Source: Phialophora verrucosa
Taxonomy: Eukaryota > Ascomycota > Eurotiomycetes > Chaetothyriales > Herpotrichiellaceae
NCBI GenBank assembly: GCA_002099365.1
Contig: MSED01000001.1
Coordinates: forward strand, 1,984,001-2,048,000
Direction: 5' to 3'
DNA length: 64,000 nucleotides
In this document: positions 10,048-21,529 of the stretch, one piece after another
Layout of the letters: each line of letters opens with the position of its first letter
Position numbering within the stretch: the stretch's first letter is position 1
The notes under the pieces: generated by a model
What the model was told of the DNA's origin: nothing
Seen by the model: the letters and a program-made list of their open reading frames with translations, nothing else
Databases searched by the model: none
Translations under genes and position numbers: made by a program

Positions 10048-12019
10048 ATGTCACCCACCAGCGATATCAGTGCTATGGGAAGCCAAGGAGACCTTCCTCC
10101 TTCATCGTTCGACGGCAGTCATCTGCCATGGAAGATCTTCCGTCAACATATTCTTGGTGCTCACCGCATCAGGATCATGGATGCACCGCCAAAGGAGAAG
10201 CTGCCCGCTGCACTCCTCGCAATGGTCGAGACTGAAATACCAAATGCTGCCAAATACGATCTCCAGAAGGAGCAATTCCGCGACCAGGTCGACAAAGGCC
10301 GCGGGTTTGGGCCGTCACCCCTATTTCCGCCGAACCTACTTCCTCCTATCGATGACGAGCATCGCCTTGCCCGTTGCATGGTTCCGGCTTTCAGCCGCGA
10401 GGCTCTACCTGAACGTGCTCTGAACCAAATGGGCCCATTGTATGAGTTGAGTATCCCGCGCAGTGGTCTGGGCTGCGGGTTCTCAGCCTCAGCGTTCACC
10501 ACTGAAGAGCTTGGGGTCCTGCCTTCCTGGCTGGTCTGCACAGGGACGATTGTCCACTTTGACACAGGTGCCTACCGCCCCGTCTGTGCTTGGTCAATAT
10601 AGTGTCGCGTACTAACAGAATGCAGGCCACACCTCGCCTGGTGCCGGTCTTTACTGTCCGTTCCTGGTCTTCGAACGTTCGTGGAGCGACAAAGAACATG
10701 GACCGGAGGCGGCAAGCAATCAATGTGCTATTGGCGGGGCCTGGTGCATCCGGGCGCTCCAGATGCTCTACACCCAAGCGTGGAAAGGGCAAATCATGCC
10801 CGAGCTGCCTGTAGCTTTCTCTTGCTCGATTGACAACACGTGTGCCGTCTTGAACATGCACTGGATCGACCATGGCCAGGCGTACTGCATGTCTCCCCTC
10901 TGCAAATTTGACCTCAGCAAGGACGAGCACTTCAGTAAGTTTGTCGTTTGGATCGATTCGATCGGCAAATGGGGCTTGACTCACTTGCTTCCGATGGTCA
11001 AAACCGCCCTGGAACGCCTGCGGACAAAGGACGACACTCCTCCTCCAACGCCTCGTGCCACCAAGCTGACTCTCGACACGGCCATCTGTCCCAACGAACA
11101 GCTTATCAAGTCCCTCAAAAACACTTTCGAGAACATTCCTTGGCGATTTGAGGATGACGAATTTACCCCTGTCAGCAGCAGCACAGCAAGCTGGGGCAGC
11201 CCAATGGTGACTGATCTGACCTTTTCAAACTATCCCACCATGCCATATCGCGCGGTTGGTAGCACGCCGACATCCACAATCCAGAGGAGGAATTACCTCA
11301 CACAGCTTGGCCAGCACCCAACGCCACCGCCAGCATACGCGCAGACGCCGGACCTCGTATGGCAAAAGCGATTTAACCACGCCATGGACGAGATCCGAGA
11401 CCTCCAACGACAGATCCAAGGCCTCCGGACCGATTTCAATGGATCAACAATGTCCATTCAGACCGAGTTGGCCGGTGTCAAGACGACCGTGAACTCGGTG
11501 CTTCGAAAGGAGTCCTTCACTATGCGCAACAGATCACTCTCTCAAACCATGCAGGAGACATGGGCTACACAGGGCATTCCCCGGAGTCCACTCGTCAACG
11601 AAGTCCTTCCGGATTTCCGAATCTCGGTCCTTGCACGAGACAGGGCTCACCGTGGCGCAAGCTCCCCACGACTCCTGTCCGCCGGCCTGCACCTCAAAGG
11701 GCCTCCCTCTCCCGGCATGCCCTCCCCCGGCATGTCTTCCCCCGGCTTACCATCTCCCGGCATGCCCTCGCCGACCTTCTCGGTCTACAGCGAAACGACG
11801 AACATTGTCAACATTCCGCCAGCACCTCCGGTATCCGCGTCTTTGTTCAAATTCGCGAGCCTGATGGTGTCAGGGCACATGGTCAGCATGTTCATCCCCC
11901 ACGTTGTACTACGGGTCTTCATCCTGGGTTGCATCACTGATGTCTGTATACTGGCCTTTGCCAGTCCTCACCTGCCTAGTTCGGCCGAGTATCTGCTCTC
12001 GTTCTGGAGATCACGATGA
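10048..12019 (+). CDS. Large fungal protein of unknown function, possible nuclease-like fold
   Basis: Two exons, 10048-10567 and 10626-12019, joined by a 58-base intron with a perfect GTACTAAC branch region; 637 residues. The segment after the intron (CPFLVFE, then ASNQCAIGGAWCIRAL, then FSCSID and FSKFVVWIDSIGKWG) resembles uncharacterised fungal proteins that have been compared with PD-(D/E)XK-like folds. I recall this pattern only from memory and cannot confirm it. The usual catalytic Lys is not obvious. A predicted coiled coil (FNHAMDEIRDLQRQIQGL, about two thirds along) precedes Pro/Ser repeats. The last 60 residues are hydrophobic and could be an unspliced tail. Function unknown. Confidence 0.65.
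11708..11767 (+). repeat. 15-base coding repeat encoding SPGMP units
   Basis: Four tandem 15-base units encode SPGMP, SPGMS, SPGLP and SPGMP inside the unknown protein. They differ by a few substitutions. Such Pro/Ser/Gly repeats form flexible linkers and tend to vary in number between strains. Confidence 0.8.
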
Positions 12020-13061
12020 CTCAAGCACAGCAGCAGGGGTCTTCTCGACACGGACAGGACGCGCGACTATGACGATTCTTTCTCTTTTTCCTTTTCTTGT
12101 CTGGCACTATTGGCGGAGGCGTTGGTGGAGGTCTTGACCCTTTATTTCCTTCCTTCTTACGTCTGACATGTTATGTCTCCTATTTCATATTTCCTTGGTC
12201 AGGAAGTTCGGAAAAGTCGGCACGGGTGGAATCAGGGTCACAGCCCTACATGGATGGATATGGATAGGATGGATACGCCCTGTCATCAGGGATCAGGAGT
12301 CACGAACGAGAACGGGACAGACAGTCTGTCTACCTTCCCCTTTGATATCGATCAGCCAGCGATCGCACACAGTGTACAGTAGCAGTAGAAGTAGGAGTAG
12401 CATAGCAGAGAGGAACGGAGTGGCATTTCAGAGTCATTCTCATTCAGTTCCAACAACCACCCACAGTTGTCAATAATCAAACTTGGTGATCTACAAATCC
12501 CAACTGAGGCGACGAATGTGTGGCGCTCGAGGGGACAGCGCGATACATTCACGACCGCAACAAAGGCTCAAAACCGCAACCCCATGCCCACGCCCGGGCT
12601 ATCGGGCTATCGGAAGGGGGCAACCGCCACTGCACTGTATGTACATAAGCATCATGAACTGCCCACGGCCAACACCATAGTATACCCCCGCCCGTCTCGC
12701 GTCGGGCCATTAGCCGCCCGCGAACTCATCACCGTTACACAGCATTATTAATGATTGACTGTGAGCGTGGTTTGAGACGCCTAAACTATAAGCGTCGTAG
12801 GAAAGGTGCAGCCGCGCCTGACTGTCTGCTAGAATTCGTGGACATGTGGGAGTACAGTGTACAGAAAACCGAGGGGAAGGGAAAGGAAGGGAAGCCTCAA
12901 GATTCGCAAAAGGCAGGGTCAATGCTTTTACAGCAAAGCTGACAATGTGACGAGAGGATATCCGTTGACAAACCCAGATGTTCACACCGAGCCTTAGCAA
13001 CGAGAGAGCCGTTCGATCTACCGAGTCCTGTGGTACAAAGTCCATGCCCATCCTCCACCAT
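12020..13061. other. Intergenic between convergent genes, no gene seen
   Basis: 1042 bases between the 3' ends of the unknown gene and the FAD monooxygenase. Only short ORFs occur, with no conserved motif. A GGATGGATA-like purine-rich patch lies near 12250. Confidence 0.55.
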
Positions 13062-14984
13062 TTATTTCCTTATCTTAGCCTCCTCCTCAAGCCAGACCTC
13101 GAACGCACGGTTCGTGTCGGCAACCGAGTCGAAGCCCAGCATCTTCCTCTGATAACCCACATCGGCCCAAATCCACCGCGACGGCTTCACCCAGTCCACC
13201 TGTGCCAGTTCCGCGTCCCGGGCTTCTTGTTCTGCCGAGTCGTGCATGTGGACTGGCAAGCATGTCAGTATGTCAATGTTTCTTGGATGGATGGGTCTTT
13301 ATATCGCTGACGGGACATGGCAACAGGGGCCCCAACTTACACATGTAGCGATTCGCTATCGCTCCTTTGACGTTCGTGGTCGTTCGCTTTTTCCGCAGCG
13401 ACTCGAACAGGAGGAGGACCGAGTTGATGGAGGCGCGCTTCTCTTGGTCGGGGATCCTGTCGCTGGCCTGGAGTCGGCCGAGGAGGAGGCCGAGAACGAG
13501 TCCGTCCTCTACGGCCATGGCGGCGCCTTGTGCTTGGTATGGGAGACTAGGGTGTGAGGCGTCGCCGATGAGCACGATCTTGTCTTTGACCCATGTGCGG
13601 AGCTCTACAGGTTGTTTCGTCAGTTCTCCGTTCTCCGTTCTCCGTACCGAGGGGACGTTGATGAGATGATGTGGATAGGCTAGGATGGAGCGGGCTGCTA
13701 TGCATACCTTCGTGGTGGCATAACTTCCACTTCAACACGTTGCTATGGCATGATATGATCTTGGTGAGCCTGGATCGCGATTAGCACAGTTGGCGCGTAA
13801 CACCATCACGCACGGAACGTTCGAAATGGAACTGAACAGGGAATAAAGTACTGACACTGGGTCCCAGCCTTCGTATGTCATCCTCATCTCGTCGACGTCG
13901 CCGGTTTCTGTTCTAGAGCCTGCGGGCAAGTTATCAGGTCGGCTGGGGTGTAAGGTCAGTATCAAACATTGAGTTTCTTCAACGCGACTCGACGAGGCAG
14001 GGAAAGAAACTGACATCAGAACCAGGTTGAATACCGTGCTGTCTTTGACGGGGTAGAACACGCTGTGCCGATCGGGACCGATCCAATTATAGGTACATCG
14101 CGAGTTGATGAGCTCGTCGATGCTCGGATCGTGAAAGGCCTCGAGCTGCGCTCTGGAGAAGGTGCCCCGATATGCCAGGTCCCCTGTGGGTACTGGCGGC
14201 GAAGGCTGTCCCAGGACGACGTCCCTTGTTGCGGACCAAAGCCCTGGAAGTAGATCAGTACAGTACAGGGTGAAAAAAAGCCCCTCGGTCAGATAACAAA
14301 ACCGTACCGTCCGCCCCGACTATCACATCTGCGGAGATGACTTCTCCTCCCTCGAGCACGACTTGCGGCGCGTCAGATGAAGACTTGATGTCGACGACCT
14401 TGGAATTCAATCTAAGCCGCGCTCCTAGCCGGACAGCCTCGTCCAGCATGACGCCGTGATAATCGGCTCGATGGATGACACTAGTTTTCGGTCTTAGTTA
14501 GGAGTTTTCTGTGCACTCCTGGTGTGGGCGGGTAAAATAGACGTACAACCACGGCCCATTGAACTCTCGAACCATCTTCTCCCCGCCAATCCTGCTGCAC
14601 AGGATCTTGCCATCCTTGTATCGCTTGAGATGGTTCGCGTTGACCTGGATGGCACCCGCGTCTCGGATCTTCTGCTCGAGCCCGAAATGCTGAAGCACAC
14701 GCGATGCGTTCGGGGGCAGTTGAATGCCGGCACCTATCTGCAGTAACAACTATCAGGGGATGTTGTTGTTGTGGAGGCAACCACCGCTCCGACGGAAACA
14801 AACCCACCGGTGATATTGCTGGCGCTTGTTCCAGGATCGTCACTTCACATCCTCCGCGTAGACACGAGATCGCAGCGGCAAGCCCTCCTACGGAGTTATC
14901 AGCATTCCGGTGTTGGTATGATGATATTGGAGGAAAAGCCTTACCCAGGCCAGCTCCTACCACAATGACCTTGAATGGCTGCAT
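13062..14984 (-). CDS. FAD-dependent monooxygenase, salicylate-hydroxylase-like
   Basis: Nine exons on the minus strand: 14984-14945, 14887-14808, 14737-14547, 14480-14308, 14243-14015, 13942-13856, 13769-13708, 13604-13341 and 13252-13062. All phases fit, giving 438 residues. Group A flavoprotein motifs appear only after splicing: GxGxxG at 10-15 (GAGLGG), the GAGIQLPPN segment, the second FAD motif VGADG, and GDASHPSLPYQAQG near 301-314. The WDP and WKLCHH blocks are typical of fungal salicylate 1-monooxygenase relatives. Such enzymes hydroxylate (and may decarboxylate) aromatic acids using NAD(P)H. A P450 and a Zn2Cys6 regulator follow upstream on the same strand, suggesting an aromatic catabolic or detoxification group. 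Substrate not proven. Confidence 0.9.
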
Positions 14985-15998
14985 AGTCCCGGCGAAAGAG
15001 TCAGCTCGTACCCCCCCAGTAGCCATGAAATACATAGTACACGTACAGGATAGGCTTCTGCCGTCATTGTTGCCAGTCTGCTAGCTAGTTATGCGTCCGG
15101 TCAGGTCGATCAAGGCAGGAAAAGTACTGAAGGCGGGATACGGGTAGGACGCGCTCCATGCTAAGGAAGGCGCAACATCAATGTGTTATATATCTCTCTC
15201 TCGCTCTTCCCGATGGGCGTTGCCGACCGAAATGCTCCAGCGGGCTATGTGACTTCTCCACCTGGGGGGTAGTGCGAAATCTCGCGGCATTGATTGTGGG
15301 GAACGGTGCGGTGTTTTGCTCATTCGTACAGTCGGAACGCCGTGGTCAGCATTCCGACCTCCTCCTCGTCGACCCTCATCATTGACGAATGAATTGCACG
15401 TATAATCATCCGATCGCCAGCGGAAGGTGCCCACACAAATTCCTTCGTTGTGCTTGACCATCTCGCATTGGGCGGACTGATGCGTGCGGAATGTCTTGAC
15501 TTCCTGTGCGAGGTACTTGTACGCCTTTTCAGACGGTGCCTCGACGCGCCCATTTCCATCCTTCTGACAAGCTGCGAAGCCGGATACCGAGGGGTGCACC
15601 ACCCTGGTCGTGTTCGGACCTTGGGCATATTAATTCTGCTCTCAATCCGAGCAGATGACACCGTCTGATCGTGTCCGGACGTCTTGGTAAGCCCGTACGC
15701 CGCTGACTCGTGCTGCAAGATCCTGACCCTAGTGCCTTGATTGGAGACGAGTCGTCGTACCTGTACTTGATACACTACAATTCGACGAGCTTGGAGGGCA
15801 TATTCTATGGAAGATGCCGCGTTCTCTGATCGAGAAACTGGCAATGTGAACCCGGCCTACCCACCCAGATGGAAACGCGTGGTAGTGGCAAACAAGAGTT
15901 CTGCCCTAGAACCCTTTGCTGTCAACTCGTTGAAACGATGGGTGTCTGCATAACAATGACAATCTCTGCCTTCCTCCAACACTTTCGTAGGGAGGTGC
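14985..15998. other. Intergenic, no confident gene
   Basis: 1014 bases between the FAD monooxygenase start and the P450 stop, both on the minus strand. It includes the monooxygenase promoter. Minus-strand ORFs at 15186-15602 and 15320-15844 have no recognisable features and overlap each other, so I do not call them. Confidence 0.55.
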
Positions 15999-17723
15999 TC
16001 ACGCAGTCTCAATATAGACTTCCAGGCCCCTCTGATGCACAAAGAACGTATTCCAGATGTGCAGTTTCCTGTTAGGATCCACAAGCCTGAGCTGTCAACC
16101 AGAAAGGTCATTTAGCAAGCGTTACGCCGGGTGAAACAGAATATGAGACGAACAACTGACCTTGAATCTCTTCAGCAGCAGTGGCACCAGCTTATGGACC
16201 TCCAAAAGACTGATATTCTTCCCGATACACGTCCGCTTGCCGCTTCCAAAGGCCATGAAACATCTTTCCATCTCGGCTTTCTCCTCGTCATCCGCCTCCA
16301 GCCACCGCTCCGGGTGGAATTCCTCGACCGAATACCGCCGGCCGTAAACTCGTTTGTCCTTGTGGATGACGGCTGGGTTGCATCCCACGACGGTGCCTTC
16401 AGGGAAGAAGCGGCCGCACAACGTCACGCCGCCTTGCGGAACAATGCGCTCGAGAAGAAGGCCGACGGGCGTGTGCAGGCGGAGGGCTTCCTTGATAACG
16501 GCGCCTAGGTAAGGGAGGTGGCTTGTTTCGTGCCATTGGGGGAGCGGCGAGAGATTTGCGTCGTCGAGTTCGCCCTTCAATCTTGACATTGTTGCTGGGT
16601 TCAGGAGAAGGAAGTCTACGCATAGACTGTCAGCGACAATGCACGATCTGCTTGCTTGTTCGTTTGGAGAAGTGCTTACGAAAAATCGCCCGCAGCGTGA
16701 TGGCAGTGGTGTCTGATCCCGCATTGATGTTGCTTAGCAACCATCCGAGCAACTGCGACTGCGGGATCGACCCATGGTACTTGTCAGAAGCCGAGATGAA
16801 CTTGGCCGTAAAGTCTGTTCGATCCTTGAAATCGAGTGGCACCTTTTCAGTTCCCTGCAGGCGACCCCTATCTGCTTCTTCGATACGAGGCTTCAGAAAT
16901 TGCAGGACAAACCTCGAAACCCCCAACTTGTCCTTTGAGAGCGCCTCGCCCCAGAGCCTGTTCTTTCCCAGGCAGAGGTCCAGCCACGGCATTTGACCCA
17001 CAATCGCAGTGTAAGTCCCAGACTTGTTAAGCGTCTGAATGATGTCGCAGACGTCCTTGGCTTGCTCGAGGAACCCAAATCGGTTGCTGAAGGTCATTTC
17101 GCCGATGACATCGAACGCATACCATTGAAGCCACTCGCCGAAATCGCAGACTCGGCCGGTATTGGCGTACTGTCTCGTCAGTTGCTCGACGAGTGTCCGG
17201 GAGGTACTGTCCACGAAAGGTTCGTAGTCCAGCAGACTCGTCATTGCGTAAGCATGAGCAATGGGTCGCTTCGCGGTTTTGTGTTGGTCTTCGTCTGTGA
17301 TCATGAACAGCGACGCGACTCGCTTGCCGCTCACGAGAGGTTGTGCCACTCGGTAGAAGTCCGACTGCAGCTCTTTCGTTATGATATGCCCTCCCCGGAA
17401 TATGCGTCTTTCACCAGCCTCACCTTTGGAAACAACCTTGAAATACCATAGATCTGCCGGATCTCCCTCGGGTCTCCCACACTGATGCAGTTTGGTCCAA
17501 CCCGCACCAAGTCCCCATGGCGCTCATGCAAGGCTTGCAATTTGAGCTCGAACCTGCCATCGTAGACAGCGAGCAAGCGCCAGAGATCAGTAAAAGAGGC
17601 GAAGAAGGGTCCCGGGACCGATCTCAAGCCGACTACGAATCTCTGGTGAATAATGAGCATGAGCCCCGAGAAAAGCAGTATCCCTCCAGCTATAGCTGGC
17701 CATGACCACACGGCTTGGCTCAT
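15999..17723 (-). CDS. Cytochrome P450 monooxygenase, pisatin-demethylase-like
   Basis: Four exons on the minus strand: 17723-17424, 17364-16680, 16615-16161 and 16091-15999, all in phase; 510 residues. An N-terminal membrane anchor (about residues 8-25) is followed by the proline hinge SVPGP. The I-helix oxygen-binding motif is AGSDTT, the ExxR motif is EALR at 371-374, and the heme loop is FGSGKRTCIG with Cys458. The C-terminal stretch HIWNTFFVHQRGLEV is typical of the fungal pisatin-demethylase-like branch, which often hydroxylates or demethylates aromatic compounds. ER membrane location is expected, with electrons from a P450 reductase. It lies between a salicylate-hydroxylase-like gene and a regulator on the same strand. 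Confidence 0.93.
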
Positions 17724-18101
17724 GGTGGGTTCAGCTTGTTAGCAGACAAGTCTGCTTAAAATCCAGGCTATGAAACCATGCGATGTCCAATGCTACCCCG
17801 AAGGTTCTCCAGCTGGACTCATACCCAGTAGGTAACTAGGATGCAATCAGGACGGAAATGGTAGGCCTCCACTTTTCTCATGGAGTGTGCGGGGAAGAGA
17901 CGGTCTCGACGGTGTCCCGGGTGCCCGGGCACTTCGGGGTGCCCTTCACCGTTCTCCAGGACCGGGATTCGGCAAGGGCATATCGGGGGGAAAGGAAAAT
18001 CATTTGCCGAGAAGCTTTCTCAGTCTGTCTTTGACGGGTTCCGAGCCCTGCGGAAAGCTGTCGCGAGGCGGCTGCTCCTGCTTGACATTCAGCAGACCAG
18101 G
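17724..18101. promoter_or_regulatory. Upstream region of the P450, 3' end of the regulator
   Basis: 378 bases between the stop of the Zn2Cys6 gene and the P450 start, both minus strand. It must contain the P450 promoter. No known motif recognised. Confidence 0.4.
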
Positions 18102-19949
18102 CTATCCAAGAAAGCCCGACCATATGATGAAACACGCGTTCGCCAAGTAAATCCTATCAATTCTTGAATCCTAGGTTTGGGGAAGGTCAGCCCTGAGCTC
18201 TCCATGGACTGCTGGAATACTACCACCGAACGGCACCTGATTGCGCTTACCTTAGCAAGAAGAGTGGCCTGCCCAATCCCCATATTAGCTCCAATCCATA
18301 TTAGACAATCCCGTAGATAGTGCCTCATGTCATCAGAAAGGAAAGGCATGTTGGAAGCAACGTAGAGCGGATGCATGAGCAGGAGGCCTCCGAGATGTCT
18401 ACCAGGCTCTGATATCTCTCTGCTACTGGTCTGCCCATTGACAAAAGCCTGCAAATTGTCCGTCAAGTGGTATGGCACCGACGCAATCATGTCCTGAGCC
18501 ATGCGGTGAGCGGAGTGCTGAACACTGACTAGGTCGACATTGCCGCTCGTTGCGGCCGACAACTTCATGGTCAGGTGTGCAAGCAGGAGTCTAGCTCCGC
18601 GGACGATATTCCATACGGCAGCCACGTAGAGGTCGAAGTAAGTGTCGACTCTTCCGGGCCAACATCCAGCAGAGACCCTTGTTCTGTCCTGGTCCTGCTT
18701 GATGTGGCCGACTGTAGTGGGCTTGAATTCGATAGCTCTGCAATTCTCCCATTGGGCAAACAGCAGATCCAGCGCGAGGCACTTCTTCTTCAACGTCGCG
18801 AAGCCTCTGCATTCGACTGCGGTCTCGAACTCTGTCCAAACGTCGCAGAGCGTGATCAGGAGGCCACCCAGGCCACCATCATGCTCAGTTAAAGTAGGGA
18901 CGTAGAGTACCCTAGATGCCTAAAGATTTTGTTGGCTAATCTTCTGCGAAGCCCGCAGAGCCCGCCCCGGAAGATCCGACGAGATAGTACTAACCTTCAG
19001 AAACTCGCCAATGCCAGTTAGGACAGTTTCGTGTGGGCGGACCGGCCAGCTCTTGATTCCCAAGAGCGCTGCTAGACCCTTGGCATGAGCTTCGTGGTCG
19101 CCATGCTCAGCCTCGCTCGCCATCACTATCTTCATGAGTGGTCGCAAGTTAGTGCCAAGTCTACGGCACGGGCTGGCATCAGGGGCCATACCTGATAGAG
19201 TCCAAGCAATGTGGAGACCCGTATTGCTTGTGCAGTATCTGCTGGAGATGTACGTTCGATAGTCCTGGCAAAGGATCCAAGGAGTTCTTGATAGAACACT
19301 TCGGACTTCCGGACCAGCTGAGGTCTGTTCAATGGTTTACCGTGGCTGCCAAAAGATACAGCCTGGCATGCTCTTACAATGTCCGAGTCTGGCCCAAGCT
19401 GGTAGGCCATCGACTCCAAGCCCGAGAAGTATCCTCGCGAGAGATTGTGGTTTGTCGAAATCACGCACCAGTCATAAAAGAAAGCTCGCAGGGCAAATCC
19501 ATTGCTCTCTGCTTGCGAAACTTCCGTGGGAATAGTGTCTTCAGGGAGGATATCGAATCCTGGAACGGGAACCCGCTTTGGGATGCCACATTTCCGTGCC
19601 GTCGACAGCCACGACGTCGAAGCAGGCAGCCATTGTGTAGCAGACTGACGAAACGGGGACAGTGCATCGTGTTCATAGCCTCCACATGGTCGGTTGGCCT
19701 TGATGCATCTCATGCAGGACTGCAAGGATGGGGGTCAGTCGACATGCTGATTGACTGTCGCCGTCGTCCCAAGCTTCGAACGTACCGGCCTAGTCTCATC
19801 ACACTGTCATTTCAGCCTTGTAAGTCTCTGTAGACATCATCCCAGAGGCGAGTTTAGGTCAAGGTCCAAGGTGCAAGCATAGTTTGACGAACCTTTTTCC
19901 GCCGCCGCCTGCAAGTGTTGCAACCCTTGGATGGCCCTTGGTAAACCAT
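18102..19949 (-). CDS. Zn2Cys6 transcription factor
   Basis: Minus strand, starting MVYQGPSKGCNTC at 19949. Exons: 19949-19893, an 18-base exon 19803-19786, 19719-19192, 19129-18995, and 18883 down to about 18244, with a probable short last exon ending at 18102. Splicing rebuilds a complete binuclear cluster: CNTC, six residues, C, DETRPS, CMRC, six residues, C. The rest resembles the fungal-specific regulatory domain of the DUF3468 type (LLGLYQ, GDHEAHAKGLAALLG). The acceptor of exon 5 and the last intron are less certain; if the last intron is retained the stop is at 18089. It probably controls the adjacent P450 and FAD monooxygenase, an inference from position. Confidence 0.8.
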
Positions 19950-20360
19950 GATTTACTGCCCCTCTTCTCCGCAGGGCATCTGCTTCTACCAAGCGACATT
20001 AACACCGGTCCGGTCCCAAGTTTCCGGCTGACAATAATATGCAAGCATGATCTCCTGCGACAGTGGGAAGTGGGAAGTGAAAGGCGAGTCAACAAGTCGT
20101 GAACGAGGGATGACGCTAAACTTGGATGGGAAGACGCTTTTGCATCATTGGATTCCACACGCGAAATCGCATTGCACACGCTCGCTACTCTGAAGCGCTA
20201 TCAAATATTCAGGGACGACTTTAACAGAAACAATTACGAGGTGCCAGAGCCCAGCGGACGGCAGGCAGAATCGGCGGCCCACCTCTTCCAAAGATATTCC
20301 AGAGCACTACGATCATCCGTCGTTGTCGCCCGACGCTGAGGCAATGTGCTGCCCTTGTGG
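19950..20360. other. Intergenic, promoter of the Zn2Cys6 gene
   Basis: 411 bases between the regulator start and the 3' end of the OXLD1-like gene, both minus strand. Contains the regulator's promoter and no gene. Confidence 0.5.
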
Positions 20361-21197
20361 TCACTCGTAGTCGTCATCCACCGATGCACCTTTCTCTTTC
20401 CTTGCACGTCTACGATCTTTTATTCTCTTCTCCGTCGCCATGAACTCCCGAATGCCGACTGGAATGCCTTGGAAGAGAACTTCGTCGTCATCAACGGCGC
20501 TGGAGGGCGCAGTCCAAAGACTCTCGCTCCCGCCCCCGTCATCGTCCATACTGCCTGAGGCGTGCTCTACCTCAGGCCTTGACATTTCGATCTTGGGAGT
20601 TCTCCCGTGGCCGCGCTTCTTTGGGGATTTTGCTTGTGCTTCTGCAACTCGAGAAGCCCAAGCTTCGATATCGTCCCGATAGTCGTCCCAAACACAGTGT
20701 ACGCAGCCGCTCATGCAGCAGTTGTCCGGTTCAGCAGGCCTGGGAGGTACTGGCACTCCATTGATTGTCCTCCACGTAGTATCTGGTTTGTCATAAGTGT
20801 GGCGCTCGTATCCTGAGCCCTCGATTGACCCAAAAAGCAGCTTAGCCCTCTCTTCTTTCGATCTGTCTCCCGACTGGACGAAGGTGGGGAGGCGTGTCTC
20901 TTCTTGAGACTTCTTGGGAGTAGGGTTTGACAGGAGATCGGTGTAAAAGTCGCCTAAGGGCACAGCCTGTCGCTGCTGGTCTGCTTCGTGGCGCAAGGGA
21001 CTGGATGTATGCAATGACCTGCTCCCACCCACTACAGTCCGCCGCAGCCGATCATTGCGACAGTTGCGCACAGGATCTTTCTGGAAAATCGAGGTTGATA
21101 GCTTGCGAGATTGTATCCTCTGCTGCTGGCGCAGACACGCCACGCAACTCACTCTGCTTCTCAGCGCAGTGCTTATCAAGAAGCTTTGTGTCTTCAT
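20361..21197 (-). CDS. Oxidoreductase-like domain protein, mitochondrial (OXLD1 type)
   Basis: Single-exon minus-strand gene of 278 codons. The diagnostic block PPRPAEPDNCCMSGCVHCVW (about residues 150-169), followed by DDYRDDIEAW, is the Oxidored-like domain with its CC-x3-C-x2-C cysteines. The N-terminal 70 residues are rich in Arg and Ser, with several possible cleavage sites (RKLSTS, RSLHTSSPL), so mitochondrial import is likely. The tail is acidic and basic low complexity. Family members are small mitochondrial proteins of poorly known function; the domain name does not prove oxidoreductase activity. Transcribed away from PEX12 across a 332-base divergent promoter. Confidence 0.9.
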   Translation of the reverse strand: MKTQSFLISTALRSRVSCVACLRQQQRIQSRKLSTSIFQKDPVRNCRNDRLRRTVVGGSRSLHTSSPLRHEADQQRQAVPLGDFYTDLLSNPTPKKSQEETRLPTFVQSGDRSKEERAKLLFGSIEGSGYERHTYDKPDTTWRTINGVPVPPRPAEPDNCCMSGCVHCVWDDYRDDIEAWASRVAEAQAKSPKKRGHGRTPKIEMSRPEVEHASGSMDDDGGGSESLWTAPSSAVDDDEVLFQGIPVGIREFMATEKRIKDRRRARKEKGASVDDDYE

Positions 21198-21529
21198 CGT
21201 TGCCGTAACATTGTGTCAAACAGAATCTGTGGGAAACCCAGCAGCGGCTGGAATAATATACCGCCAGTCGAGCGATTTAATTATCAGTGCCACTTGGTGG
21301 CAGCGAGCTTTCGAGTGGCGTTGACGTCACTTCAGCCTCGCCGCGCTGCTTTGTCATGGCAAGGCTGAATCGCGCTGGCAATCCAGCCGAGGCTCATCTT
21401 CATTCGTTTTCCCGCGCGATCAATCGCCAGGTCTCTCGTTCAGTCAACGGAGAGCGATTCGATCGTACCACCCCGGCGATGACTCGATAATATTGAATCA
21501 ACGTCCGAGTTGGCGTTACACCGACACAA
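21198..21529. promoter_or_regulatory. Divergent promoter of OXLD1-like gene and PEX12
   Basis: 332 bases separate the two starts, so both promoters share it. CG-rich palindromic patches are present but no known site is recognised. Confidence 0.5.

Noticed and set aside
12168..12751. Several ORFs of 60-100 codons on both strands
   Set aside because: Mutually overlapping, low-complexity and without recognisable sequence; treated as intergenic.
15186..15844. Overlapping minus-strand ORFs of 138 and 174 codons
   Set aside because: No domain, no start context and no splice partner; they lie in the promoter region of the FAD monooxygenase.
17080..17100. TTTCGCCGAT inside the P450 gene, similar to the cluster palindrome
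   Set aside because: It is coding sequence (the GEMTF region) and only half-symmetrical; not counted as a regulatory copy. A similar TTTCGCCGAT near 56750 is also coding.
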